Shown: one piece after another, positions 48,389 through 61,371 of the stretch | Layout of the letters: each line of letters begins with the position of its first letter | How positions within the stretch are numbered: position 1 is the stretch's first letter | DNA from: Phascolomyces articulosus | Lineage: Eukaryota > Mucoromycota > Mucoromycetes > Mucorales > Lichtheimiaceae | Direction of reading: 5' to 3' | DNA: 64,000 nucleotides | Assembly (NCBI GenBank): GCA_025677815.1 | Contig: JAIXMP010000001.1 | Location: forward strand, 1,674,001-1,738,000 | The notes under the pieces: generated by a model | Told to the model about the DNA's origin: nothing | The model's input: only the letters and a program-made list of their open reading frames with translations | Database searches by the model: none | Program-made: the position numbers and the translations under genes

Positions 48389-50960
48389 TTATACATTATT
48401 AATATTCATGACACTGGCCAATGTTGTCATCATTTTGAAAGCAGTACATAATTCGTAATGTGATGGATCTTTGGTTTCTGTGTGTTTTAAAAGATCTAGA
48501 ATAATAATAAAAAAAGAAGAACCATTATTATTATTATAATTATTCCACTTCCTTCTTTCTGATGATCTGTTTGCAAAGTTTACCTTGTAATAATAAACAA
48601 TAACGAGGAACTCTTTGGATCGGAGCAATCAAATAATCAGCTATTCCCATACGATTGGTATCACGTCGAGCCAAACATTCCTATAACATGGACATTATAT
48701 AATATACCAACATTTGATGATGAGTAAAAAAAAAAAACAAAAGTCGAGTTTGAAAAAAAAAAAAGTATCGATTGGTATATTATAGATTTTTTAACCTCCT
48801 CCTTTCCTTATTCTCAATATGTACTATGTCACCCATTTTACTTACCCTTTCAATACTTAAAAGCAATACATTGGTTTGACAAGCTTTTCGAATTGTTTTA
48901 AAGTATGTTTTGTAATGAACAGCATATCGTAGGAAAATGGTAAGTTCTTCTTGAAGTGCCATAAAGACATGTTCAACAGGAACTTGTCGATCCAACATTT
49001 GAATAAGTTCTTGAGAAACCTTTAAGAGTTGAGGCAAATGACCAAACAAAGTTGGGATATCGCCTGATTTCTTGACAAGTAATGGGTCCTTGTTTTGCAT
49101 AGCAATGACCATTGGCTGCATGTATTTCTATTAAATGATTTATCGAAATGATGTAATCAGCATACATTCATTATATCCCCTGAATTTTGAATAGATATAT
49201 AATTTTCTTACCGTGGATATAAGTTCGAGTAAACGATGATATGAAACTTCAGTGGTGTAAAGTTCATTTAAAATAAATGCTCGTATGGCTTCATTTTTAC
49301 TATGATTTCTTTGTACATCGGCAGCAGGCTGTTTACGGATGTATATATTGTTATAGAACAAAATAAGTAACAATGTTGGATGTTTTTTTTAGCTGAGTAA
49401 TATTTAAATATAGATAAATATAAAATAACTTACGAGAATAAATGAAGGTAGAGTAGAAGAGGAGTTAGAAGGAGAAGAAGAGGTTGAAGAAGAAGAGAAT
49501 GATGATGACAAGTCAAGTTGTGCTACCGAACGTTTCCAAACAGCGACGGCTCTATCTTGTTTATTTCGGATAAACACTGATCGCGCACGGGTCATACTGT
49601 TGCCAAATTCGTTTGTTGTATTGTTTGTATTGATAATCAATGACGAAAATCGACGACGATAATAATTTGATAATGACATGGACCTGCCTAATACGGGTCT
49701 TTCTTCTTCCTCTTGTTGATATTTTAGGGAGGTTGGAGTGGTAGGTGGTACAGGTTTTTGTTGTTGTTGAAAAGAAGTTGTTGGATAATTCGTTGAAACT
49801 AAAAGTGAAGTGGCACGTCGTGGTGGAGTTTTTGTCATTGGCGTATTATTACTATTTGAAGAGGAGGGGGAGGATGAAGCACCAAACCTGGATAATCTCC
49901 GCAAGAGACCAAAACTTTGGGGTTGTTGTTGTTGTTGTTGTTGTGATTGTTGATAATAATGCTGGTCTGTTATGATAGAAGAGGATGTTGTTATTGTTGT
50001 TGTAGTTGGCGCAGTTGTACTACCATTGTGGCTAGGGCCACCCGTAGCGGAATCCTCCATTTGAGCCGCTTCTCCGTGACCTTCCTCTTCCAGTTGTTCC
50101 GAAACAAGATCATCATCCATGACCATATAACAGCATCCCTGTTCTAATAAACTATTGTTATGATGATAAAATGTATTTGTAAAATCAGCGCTAAAGGGTC
50201 GTTGAGGTAATACATAGTGTTGTGATGGATGAGCATCATCTTGCCATGTAATACTTTGTCGGCGTTGTTGATGTTGTCGGATATGATGATGATGATGGAC
50301 GCTATTACTACTACTATCGTTGGTGTTGTTTTTGACAGTGATAGAAATGTCTTTATTCATAACATGTGATAAGGACTGTGCGGCCAATTGGTCCGTCGAT
50401 GTTGATGTCTTAAGTTTTTTGTTATTGTTCTTTTTCAAACCTGGCGAAAAGCTGACATTGCTGCTATCGGTACTTGTTTCTGATAAGGCTGTGGTGGATG
50501 ATGAAAGACCGCTATTTTCAGTATGACTGGCATCATTATTATTGTTCCTTCGTCGTCTACTGCCATTATCATTGTTGTTGGTAGATTTCTTTCTTTTATT
50601 ATTTGAAAAAAGTAAAGACGATGCGTTTCGGATGGATGATACGCGTACTAGGACATGAAGTGATTTACTATTGGTGGAGGCGGAACGTCTGATATTATTA
50701 TTATTATTCGGAGCTGGTGATGAGGTAGAGTTACTCGTTTTATTTTTATCGGCATGATGATGATAACGGTAGTGATGATGGCAACTTCGGGGTCGTTTAC
50801 GGAATACCATTGAACTCGGTAAAAATAACTTTTTAAAAAAATAAAACGATGGATAATGATGTTCTTTATGTTTTGGATTATTATTTTCTTTATCGTTTAC
50901 AACATGATTTTTATTACAATTTGAATTATGACGATGCGACTGTTGGGTTGACATTGTCAT
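48389..50960 (-). CDS. RhoGEF (Dbl-homology) protein with long low-complexity N-terminus
   Basis: Five exons on the minus strand: 49434-50960, 49212-49328, 48846-49127, 48584-48680 and 48389-48495, giving 709 residues. The DH domain occupies about residues 515 to the end: AIRAFILNELYTTEVSYHRL (conserved region 1), LFGHLPQLLKVSQELIQML, FLRYAVHYKTYF (conserved region 2), then ADYLIAPIQRVPRYCLLLQ (conserved region 3) and DLLKHTETKD. It would activate Rho/Cdc42 GTPases controlling actin and polar growth. The first 500 residues are Ser/Asn/His/Gln-rich, with a poly-Gln run and basic clusters and no fold seen. No PH domain follows the DH domain, unlike most fungal RhoGEFs. The protein stops shortly after the last DH helices. 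Confidence 0.88.
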
Positions 50961-52444
50961 CAGATATTAATATTGATTTCTGGTGAAGTGTATATCGATT
51001 AATAAAGTTCGTGATGTGGCTTGATGATAATGATGATAATGATGATGAAGAAAAAGGTGTTGAATATGTAAAGAATGAAAAAGAAAAGAAGAAAAAGAGA
51101 AGAAGAAGTGGATTTTAGTTTCACCCTCTCGAAGAAATAAAAAAAAAAAGGTGTGGGTGCGGTAAACTTGGCTTTCTCTCCCCCCAAATACAAAGAAGCT
51201 TCCTAAATATTACACTAACACATTATTATATTCGTTCGCCCACCTAAAAAAAACAGCCACAAAACCCGCTCTTGTGTGATTTCATTTTATATTATTATTA
51301 TATATATAACCCCTTCTTTTCCATATCCTGTTATAACCACAGTTGATTTAATCTTGTTGTACAGAATAACCCAAATAACCGCTTCTTTATTCTAAATACC
51401 GCACTGTTTGATGGCGTTCTTATTTTTATAATTGCTTCGTAGTATCTTTAATTTACACCATCAGTATATTAATAATTTATAATAATCTCATAAAAATATA
51501 TTAGCAGATTCATGCTACTATATTAGATAATAGAAGAGTGAGGTGATTAACCAATATGTATGCTTTAGTATATACTAGATAGACTTGAGACGAGGAGTAA
51601 GAAAGAGAGAGAAAGAGAAAAATACAGAGAGGCATGCAGTATGCAACTCATGTCGCTCTATTCAAAATCACGTATATTTGTATAAATTTATATCATTGAT
51701 AAAATAGGTATCCCATACTTTACATACGAATACTTATCGCCAAGAGAAATCGTTCACGCTAAATAACTGTATAGAAACATCTTTACATATATAATGATGA
51801 TAACAATATAATTGTAAGTTTCTTTTAATGTATTGGGGGAGTATGAACGGCTTTTTAAATGGCTGATCGATTATCAACCACTACTGCGATCTACTTTACA
51901 TACTTGAACATGGAGTATGCAGTTTCATCAAGAATAAAAAAATTCATACTCTTTCTTCTCCTTTATTTTTCCCTTGTTCCATGTGTTTTTATATATATGA
52001 GCATTCCTTAAAGATGTATACTTTAGAATACTTTTATATATAAAAATACAAAGTGACGCATTCTAAACAAGAATATACGTCATCGAAAATAATACATTTC
52101 CCTCCCCCACCATCATTTTATCACCAAAAAAAAGGAGGGAAGGAAGGATTATTTATTGGTATGTGCACATAATAATACTACATTATACATATATAATTAT
52201 ATCTTTTTCACATCATATTTTTTCATCACATATCTTCTTGATCAAAAGAAATTAGCATATAAGATGCTGGGGTCATCTTGTTAAACCTGGAGTGGTGTCT
52301 GAGCACATGTAAAACCTGCTGGGAACGAATATATATATTTTTTTTGCTGCAATGAAACAAGATATAAATCATTCTCTATTTCCATACATATTTCTTTTTT
52401 AATATTAATGCAGATTTAGGGTTTGTCTACTAAATAGAAGATAG

Positions 52445-52446
<2 letters not shown>

Positions 52447-52475
<29 letters not shown>
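52447..52475. repeat. TA microsatellite
   Basis: About 29 bp of uninterrupted TA dinucleotides. Confidence 0.9.
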
Positions 52476-52477
<2 letters not shown>

Positions 52478-55400
52478 CAATCTAGAAGAAGAAGAAAAAG
52501 ACTCTTGGTATATTATAAAGAATGAACAAGATCAAGAAACGTTATAAATAAGAAGTTGGTGCCACACCTGAATTGTCATATCTATTTTTTTTAAGGTTTG
52601 AAGTTTCCAGACAAGTTGGGGGGGATAATTTGGTAAGTGAAAGTATTTTCATTCCGGATGTAACCGAGGTTTTCTTAATGAGAAAAGAGTGAGTCGATCA
52701 ATTCTTTCTGGTCACGTTTACGCCTTTCATTAACTCATAAAGTGTCTTATCTCTCTCTCTCTTTTCTTTGTTCTTTCCTAACTACTCCCATTTCACATAG
52801 GGTGTATGATGAAATCTCGGTTATAATATGAATAACGTGGGAATTACAATGAATAACAGAGCGTTATTTTTGTATATTTTATATAATATATGGTGATGCA
52901 ACAGCAGAGAGATATTTAATCTAATCTGGTGTTTTGCTTTGTGCTTCGCCACACATGCAAAAAAGATGAATGATTCAACTTTTTGGATATATGAATTACA
53001 CAATACTATTCTATTCTCTATTCATTATCCGTGTCTTGATCAAAGAGTGATACATGTGAAATGGGTGTACAAGTGTGCAACAGTTATACGAATAAAAGGT
53101 GGAGAAGAAAAATTAATTGAATTGTGTTACCAGTTCAAGTTTAATCGAGTGTTGTAGAAAATAAAATGTCGTCAGTATTTTAACATTATCTTTAGTATTA
53201 TTATTACAATCATGTCATTTTAGTCAAAAAAAGGTCTGTGTTATTCTATGTAATGTATTATCATGTGTATATATATATAAAAGAACAGAAGATACACATT
53301 TATCACCACCCCAAATCAATTAGACTTAAATAAAGTATCTTCATAATTGGTTAAATATTTGTTTATATGATATGATTAGAATGTTTGATAATCAAAAAAA
53401 AACTTGTTATATAACAACAATTTAAGTTAAACAACAACAACAACAAATCGACTTATATTGTTCTTGTTCTGTATGTATAGAGTATAATCAATATCTTTTA
53501 TCGACAATAGTTATCGATTGGTCCATCTTTTTTTTTCTCTTTTTGCCACTGGCTAAAAAAAAAAAAAAGAAAAAGAAATCGATACATGCACATGTCCTGT
53601 TTATCCTTTTATGCAGGAGGAGTCAAGATACATCTATAGATATAACTACATATATATTTACGCAATGAGTTCTAGCCCTTTTCTTCTTTGCCTTCCTCCT
53701 TTGGCTACTGTTGCATAATAGGTTAAATAACAAAAAAAAAGTACACATATTTTTGGTTATTATTATTGTTATGCAATTATGGTGCATCATGATGATCATT
53801 ATCAACGCAGTTCTCTTTTTTTTTTTTTTGTCTTCAAAATTTTTTATATATACTGATAAATAATTATATTATCATGGATTATTTCTTTCAATTAGGAATC
53901 TAGTATTACTTGATTTGGATAAACTTCTTGACAAAAAAACCAAATCAGATATCTAGAGTTTAATTTTATTATATCGAGAAAAAGAGGGAAAGTAACAATA
54001 GACTGAGTTTAATAAGTCTTGATTTGTCCGATATGCATTAAACTTGCCAAACTTGGGATTCTAACAACACAAAAGGATCGACATTCGTTATTGTTTTATT
54101 TCATTCCAAGATTTTAGTACTAACTAGTTAGCGTTGTTAAGGAAAATAAGAGTAATCGTGATTATATATATATATATAAAAGACAGTATAATTAAGAACA
54201 CGTGCTATTTTTCTTGCCCCTTGTTGATATAAGTTATATCATGACAATGAGAATTTTTGACTAGTAGAAGGAATCCTGAACATAAATAATAAAACATATA
54301 CTGATTTATAAAATGCACTCGAAGAATATTCAAAACTGTTAAAGCTGTTACGTACTACATGAGTTTCCTACGTAGTATGAAAGTGTGTACATGAATTTTA
54401 TATAAGAGAATATTTATTCAAGGAGCCACCACTTTTTTTTCTTTTGCCATCACAGTCAAATCCTCGAATTATGAAAATAATCTCTTGTTAAACCTCGAGA
54501 AAGGACCATTATAAGTTTTTCGTTCAATATGTGTAACACATTTAATAACGGTTTTTTAACGCCCTGTTACTAGCAGGTTCCTTCTTCATTGTCGTTGTTG
54601 ATGCGCAGTAGTGAAACAACGGATAATAATTGATGTGACAAAAAAAAACATTTGGTTACTCAAGATATTATCCCTTTTCTAGTGTTCTTCAATAAGGGCT
54701 AACATTAATGTTTTATTTAATATTCATTACTGAAGCTCTTTCCTCACTACTTTCATATCATCATAAAGATATATATAAATTTAAAAAAAATTATAGCTTT
54801 AGTTTTACATCCCCTTCTTTGTTCCACCATATTCTAGAAAAACATTTTAGGACAGACAAGCATAAATTTTTGTGTCATGAATCATTTGGATTCAGTTTGA
54901 CCATGTTATTTTGATCTCTTCTTGTGGAACAAATATGATTCTCTGTCCTTCTCTTGTCACCTGGGAACGATATGTTGATTATCAATGGCATGACCATTTA
55001 TTAGGGTAAAGAGTCTTCAAGATTTTTTTGAATTGAGACGTATTCTCAGTGAATCTTCTTTTTAAACTGTTTATCCGACTTTATTTGTATTATGAAACCT
55101 CTCTTTTTATTATTTAATCAATAATTCATTGCTATTCACTATTTTATTAGCGTCAAAGAAACGTAATGATACAAAAGAAATTACAGGATTATATGTTATT
55201 TAAGAAAGGTTTCACTAGAATGCAACGATGATACCAATTATATTCAGTAGTTTACAATGAACATTTTTGACTTGTTGAATTCTGGATAAAAAAAATAAAC
55301 CGTAAAAAGAAAAATTACTATATAAATATATATATTTTTAAAGATCATTCAAAGTTGTTACTATGAGAATTTCCGAAAATGAAAACAGGAAGAAATTTAC

Positions 55401-56268
55401 GCTATGACCCTCTTTTTTACCATTTAGCCTGCTTTAATAAGGTTTTTTTTTTCATAAAGTTATATATATAATCGTGAGAAACTTTATGCCAGATCAGCAT
55501 TGATTCAAATATCTTTAAAAATATATAGTGACAAAATAACAGGATAAATAGGAAAATGTCATCTATTCATAACCAAGGTAGTTTTTTTTGGGCAACAAAT
55601 AATGTGCTTTCATCTCGGCTTTTTAATAGTAATATGATAAATGGAGTATTGATGAAAGGATCAATATTATCTTGTGTTTGAAGATGGGAGGGGTGGGATT
55701 TATTACGTTTACCATGTGGAGCGTTATTGAAAGAAATGTAACGATGACTGAAGAAAAAATGATAATCAAAATTTATGGTCTAAAGAAGAAAAGATAATCT
55801 TAAAATATTGGAGCCAAAATTTACGTAGCAATTTATGGAAAAAAGAGATTATCATCCAATTTATAAAACTAATTTTTGATCCACCTAATACACAATCTAT
55901 ATTTAGTATACATTGTATACAAGAAAAATTCCAATAGATATATATGTTGCGTACAATGGTGTTTATCTGATAGATAATAATATAGACTATTTTATTTTTC
56001 CAATTATAAAGATGTATAATTATATTTTATCTTGACATGGGAGATAAATGAAAAAAGAAACGAAATTATACAACTTACGGAATTCCAAAAGTAATAAACA
56101 TCTCCACAATTAAGCTCGATAAGGAAATGCCCGGAGATTCTTGGGTGCTGAGTTTGATCACATCTTGATCTTTTGACGTTTGACATTTAAATAAGAAATT
56201 CACTTTTTCCGTGTTTCTTTTTTTTTTTCTTCTTTTTTATAACATATTTACACCACTTTTATTTTATA

Positions 56269-56287
56269 TATCATCATCATCATCATC
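56269..56287 (+). promoter_or_regulatory. ATC-repeat leader before LYS1 start
   Basis: A run of ATC/TCA trinucleotides abuts the LYS1 ATG. The SAM synthetase ATG also follows a short ATC run (45357-45365). The shared feature suggests leader composition favoured in strongly expressed genes. A role is inferred. Confidence 0.35.
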
Positions 56288-57866
56288 ATGTCTGCTCCTC
56301 ATCTCTGGCTCCGTGCTGAAACCAAGCCCATGGAACACCGTGCTGCTTTGACTCCTTCCACTGCTAAGGAATTATTGGATGCTGGTTTCAAGATCACTGT
56401 TGAACGTTCTGATCAACGTATTTTTGACGACGAAGAATATGTCAAGTATGGTTTTTTTTTTTTGGATAGAGATAGAAAACGAAAGAATATACTTATTGAT
56501 TGACTGATATATTATAAATATATAAAAAAATAGGGTTGGCTGTCCTCTTGTCGATACTTTGAGCTGGAAGACTGATGCTCCCGCTGATGCATACATTGTC
56601 GGTTTGAAGGAATTGCCCGAAAACGATGATTCTCCTCTTCATCATACCCATATTTTCTTTGCTCACTGTTTCAAGAACCAAGGTGGCTGGAAGGAAATCT
56701 TGCACAGGTTTGATGCTGGCAAGGGTACTATTTTGGATTTGGAATTTTTGAATGATGCTAATGGTAAATATTTTGATTGGGCTTTTTTGAAGGAGTTTTA
56801 TTTTATTTTTTTTGTCAGACGCGAATGTAGCGCGTGGGAGATGCTGACACACCAATGCACCCAACTCACATAAAACACTATTTTTATTCATTTATTTAGG
56901 CCGTCGTGTTGCCGCTTTTGGTTACATGGCCGGTTTCGCTGGTTCCGCTGTTGCTATTGATGTCTGGTGTCATCAAAAGACCAAGGGTTCCGAAACATAT
57001 GGTGCTTTGAAGCCTTATCCTAATGAAGATGCTCTTATTGACTATACCAAGGGTCGTTTGGCTGAAGCCAGTAAGTTCTTTTTTTTTTTTGTTTTTATTT
57101 GGATTTTGGAACTATTTGTTTCGAAAAAGGGGTTAAGGTGTTGGAACGGGAATAGTGTGGGAAAGAATGAATATGCTGATAAAATATAAACTAAATCGAA
57201 CGATGTTTTTTTATTGTAAAACAGGTGCTGCCAATGGTGGAAAGCTTCCTAAGGTCATGGTCATGGGTGCCTTGGGTCGTTGTGGTACCGGTGCCGTTGA
57301 ATTTGCTCAAAAGGCCGGTATCCCTGATGAAAACATTATCAAGTGGGATATTAATGAAACCAAGGGTGGTGGCCCCTTCCCTCAAATCTTGGATGCTGGT
57401 ATGTATTATGAATGGATGAAAAGAAAAAACGGGAAAATGAGGAACATCTCAGTATATATATTAATGATGTTTTATATATATTTAAATAGATATTTTCGTC
57501 AACTGTATCTACTTGACTGCCAAGATTCCTCCATTTGTCACTCGTGAAATGATGAATGGCGATCGTAACTTGTCTGTCATTTGTGATGTCTCTTGTGACA
57601 CCACCAACCCCAATAACCCTATTCCTGTCTACTCCATCAACACCACCTTTGACAAGCCTATTGTTCCTGTTGAAAACACTAACTCATATCCTTTGGATGT
57701 TATCTCCATTGATCATTTGCCTACTTTGCTTCCTCGTGAAAGTTCTGATATGTTCTCTCACGATTTGTTGCCTACTATGCGTGAATTGGCTACCCGTTCC
57801 GACTCGCGTGTCTGGCAAGATGCTGAAAAGCTTTTCCAAGAAAAGCTTGCTCTTTCTCGTCAGTAA
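56288..57866 (+). CDS. LYS1: Saccharopine dehydrogenase (NAD+, L-lysine-forming)
   Basis: Five exons: 56288-56445, 56534-56763, 56900-57070, 57225-57398 and 57490-57866, giving 369 residues (yeast Lys1 has 373). It performs the last step of the alpha-aminoadipate lysine pathway, oxidising saccharopine to lysine and 2-oxoglutarate. Visible landmarks: [16 protein letters not shown] at the N-terminus, [21 protein letters not shown] (catalytic Lys/His area), the nucleotide-binding [14 protein letters not shown], and [17 protein letters not shown]. The C-terminus ends ALSRQ, not the peroxisomal SRL/SKL type seen in yeast Lys1, so a cytosolic location is more likely here. Codon use is biased as in the SAM synthetase gene. 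Confidence 0.96.
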
Positions 57867-58349
57867 AAAACAAAAAGTATATAGATTAATTGCATCCTCA
57901 CTTTTTCTCCGTTTCCACCATTTGCACAACACACACATTCAAACATATCTCTTTTCCTCACAAAAAATAGTCTTCATATATAACATGTAAAACGCATTGA
58001 AACTCTTTTTTTTTCCTTCTCTTGTACATATATAAATATTTTCTTTGATTTGAGAAAAAGAAAAAAAGTAATTTTTGCCATCTATCCCTGACGATTGTTA
58101 AAGTGGTTCTCACTGGTTTTTTTTTTAAAAAAAAATGTTGTTTTGATGATAATGTTAAACATTGATGCTATATGAGTACCATGGCGTATAAATTATTAAT
58201 ATTTTCTTTGTACTTGTATTAAGAATTATATATCATACCACCCAATTTACATAGAGTACAATGCAAAGTTATTCAACGTGGTGATTATAAAGATGAAATG
58301 CAAAGATCCTTTTTTATTATACAAATTTATTAAAGCACTAAAAATCGTG
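57867..58349. other. Intergenic, 3' flank of LYS1
   Basis: AT-rich with a poly-T into poly-A palindrome near 58119-58136. No gene seen. Confidence 0.6.
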
Positions 58350-60033
58350 TCTAAAAAATTGCGATGATTTGATACTTGGTTCAATAATGCTTGCCACCAG
58401 ATTTGAATTAGCACAATGAACTAACGAACACTCATTAAGGGATAGAATTCTTTCGATGCTGCTATTTAACACATTCATATATCCTGTATATTTGATTCCT
58501 CCAGTGTCTTCAAAGTGGTCTCCTTGTGGACAGCCTTAATTAAAGTCTCGTGTTCCAGAAGATGCTTTTGAAATCCAACAATTCTAGATTCTTGAATTTG
58601 AAATCTGGGTAAGTCATACATATACTTTCAACTTGTTCTTCTGATATATCCATATTCGCATAACCCATATAAGAGTTTTCAACGTCGCTCGATTCTTATA
58701 TATTAATGGTAAAATGGATAGAGCTGGTGTATTTCCTGCAGCATTGTATACAATCAGTTTCTATACTTCAGGAGTATCATTTTTTTGTTGTAAATTGGTG
58801 GTATTCTGGCATGACTATTACTGTACCAGCAACATCATGACATCGGCGTGAATTAAGGGCCAATAGCTTTAGTTTGGTCCATACCTATTAAAAGAACCAA
58901 TAATGGATGGGAAGAATATTATGTAAAAGAAGGCGACGTAGTTTGGGCAATAATGTAATATACTATCCATGTTGGACCCTTTGATGGTATAATCGTTTGA
59001 AACCGACTATTTAATATTGAGCAATGGTAGGATATATCAATTATGTTTCTGAACGCTTATAAAATCCCAACTAATGTAATGGCATATTTTTCAATGAGTC
59101 TCATATCAGTGTCAGGGTGGCGTAATGTGCTTCTTGTTGCATGAAGCACATTCGAAAATACGTTTACATTTTCTTCTATAAGGAACGCTGCTCTTTCTAA
59201 TATTAAAATAAAGATGTGAAAATTAACATGAAAATCCTCTACTCTTTCTCCATATATATACTTATATATTTGGTATATGCTCCTGCTGCATTCAAGTTTC
59301 AATTCAAAGGAGTTTTTTTTTTCAATAATAAAAAGACGTACCGGTTATTTTTAAGGTATGGAGCCTATGAAAGTGATCATCTGCCATATGCCTGAAATAA
59401 ATACCACGAATGTATCTGCACGAGAGGTACCAACTGCCATCGTTTTAATATGATGGGGAAAGCAATGAAATACTTTCGCTAACCTAATGTCCCTGGATCC
59501 CACAGAGAAATCTTCCCACCTGGATGGATTGATGTATTCAATGTAAGTTGAATCCAAGTAGAAATACTAATATGCACAATGTCTTTCCTTCCAGCGATAA
59601 AAACGAAATAATACTACATATACACTCGGTTGGAAGTCTTCTAAATAGATCGGCATATCTATCTTTCAACGTTGCAGCTCCTTTTACATATCCTTCTAAC
59701 TTTTGAATATCTTTTACGTTCACTGTTGTAGGATAGTTATTATGATCGCTATTCCATGTTGTTGACTGAATAGTATGAATGTCTCTTTTGGATATATACG
59801 TTAAGAGCGTGTCGTTCTTGATCGTACATGAAAAATATTGCCACGTCGAATATATCCAGCTGCTATAATGTGCTTGTTTTAGTGTATCTTTCATAGCAAA
59901 GGAGGATAAGTATGTGCGCGAATATCCAAAAGAACAAGTGGTTGAGATTGAAGAACGTGATCAATGGCAACAGTTGCGTCATGAATTGCATTTTGAAAAT
60001 CTCATTCTTGAATGCTGACGTAGAGTTGGTGGA
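58350..60033 (-). pseudogene. Decayed TPR/F-box/LRR protein (Pof3/Dia2-like), right copy
   Basis: Read on the minus strand, pieces appear in the order expected of a Pof3/Dia2-like SCF adaptor. First is a TPR-like start with DATVAIDHVLQSQPLVLLDI (about 59925-59990). Next is the piece AAGYIRRGN in one frame and MKDTLKQAHYSS in another (about 59800-59895). Then comes the F-box DLFRRLPTECICSIISFLSL (about 59590-59660), continuing as RKDIVHISI in a shifted frame. The segment RLAKVFHCFPHHIKTMAVGT follows (about 59400-59500). LRR-like pieces such as LPKLRRLLLHNILP (about 58930) and EQVESICMTYPDFKFKNLEL (about 58580-58650) come last. Frame changes and stops between the pieces indicate a pseudogene. 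Some gaps could be introns. It is homologous to 3586-4120. Confidence 0.65.
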
Positions 60034-61371
60034 TATAGTGTTTAAATATTTGTTGATTAAAAAATAGTGGTATAGATTCCATGATCGTTACTCGTATGTG
60101 TGTGTATGTGTATGCTTTTTATTAATATTCAAAAGAAATGGAAAAAAAAAACGGGGACCTGTTGATGTGTCTCCTTGCCAGTTTCATATTACGGTGTTTC
60201 ATGTATAATAAAGTTTAGTTGGTCCCATAAAGCACCAAATCACTTTGCACATCCTGGTGGATGAAGTTAACATTATAAAAAAAAATACGCATGGCAACAC
60301 ACTTCTTCGTGCATCCAAGATATTTTATTGACATGGTCTGTGCACTCGGAAGCATTCCGAAGTAGTTGATCAGGATTACATAAAAAAGGATCTTTTTTCA
60401 ATCTTTAAAATGAAATTAACAATTACGTGTTTTATTACTATGAAAGACTTTTTAACATAAATAAGCTAAACTGATAACACCAAATACTTTAAATATACAA
60501 GACAGTAATTCTTTTTTTTTTGGAGTTTTATGTTTATTGTTAAAAAAAAGAAGAAACCCTCCCTGTCCCTCAGCTGATTGACGAAAGACTAAACAGCTGA
60601 ACAACCCAATTTTTGTAATTTAAAAGGTGAAATCTTGAAAGTATCGTGTGCCATGAATCCCTTGAGAGTCCCGAGTGCATTGAAAGTCTCGAGTACCTAC
60701 AAAACAAGAAAAGAGTGTTGAGATCCAAACTTTCCAAATGTTGAATTGAATCAAGGAAATCTTACGTCCCTTGTATGCCCTGAAAGTCTTGGATGCCTAT
60801 AGACAAAAGAAATGAAAAGAAAAAGTGCTGCGCTATTCCACACAAGCAGGCCGGTAGCTTGTTGCCAAGCATTCACAACCAACTGATTCACCCTCAGTAA
60901 TCCTTCATTCGGCAATGAATCAGTTTAAAGTGAAAAGACAACTGTACTCCATTACGTCTTATGCCTATACAGGCCAACAGCCCCATCAAGAGACCTATGG
61001 AGCACGGATCCTCAAGCCAAAGCTGCGGCACTTTGCAGGGGCCAAACAAAGGTTGGTCTTTATATGCGTCACAATTGTCTTCTCGGTTAAAGAAAAAAAA
61101 AAGAGAAAGAGAAAAAGAGAGGAAGCACGAAAAAAAAGGTCTCTTTTTATTTTTATTTTTTGAAATTCCGACAGTGTAGCTTTTTTATTGGCAAAGAAGT
61201 AATAGTAAAAAGTCAATGAAGCCAATGTCAAAAAAAAGTATAGACAATGTTGTTGTGGAAATAAAATTGAAAGTGGTACCTCCTTTGGGTAACTTGTACA
61301 CTTCATAACCAGGCCAATTTTGTTTCACCTGGTGGATCAGCGCTAGACATATTTCTCCGTAGCGCCGATTT
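59915..61371 (-). repeat. Right arm of long inverted duplication
   Basis: Reverse complement of 2271-3700. Long stretches match almost base for base, for example around 60330-60410 against 3232-3310. The arm ends at AGCGCCGATTT (61361-61371), the complement of the left arm's first bases. Between 61185 and 61379 on the minus strand there is an open frame (KQNWPGYEVYKLPKGGTT) that is disrupted in the left arm. Confidence 0.85.

Larger units (their letters stand above)
50961..56287. other. 5.3-kb stretch without recognisable gene
   Basis: AT-rich on both strands, with a long TA run at 52447-52475, several poly-T/A tracts and a GAGAGAAAGAGAAA purine patch near 51603. Short open frames (for example 52939-53157) have no motif. 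It holds the promoters of the RhoGEF gene (left end) and LYS1 (right end). A non-coding RNA cannot be excluded. Confidence 0.5.
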
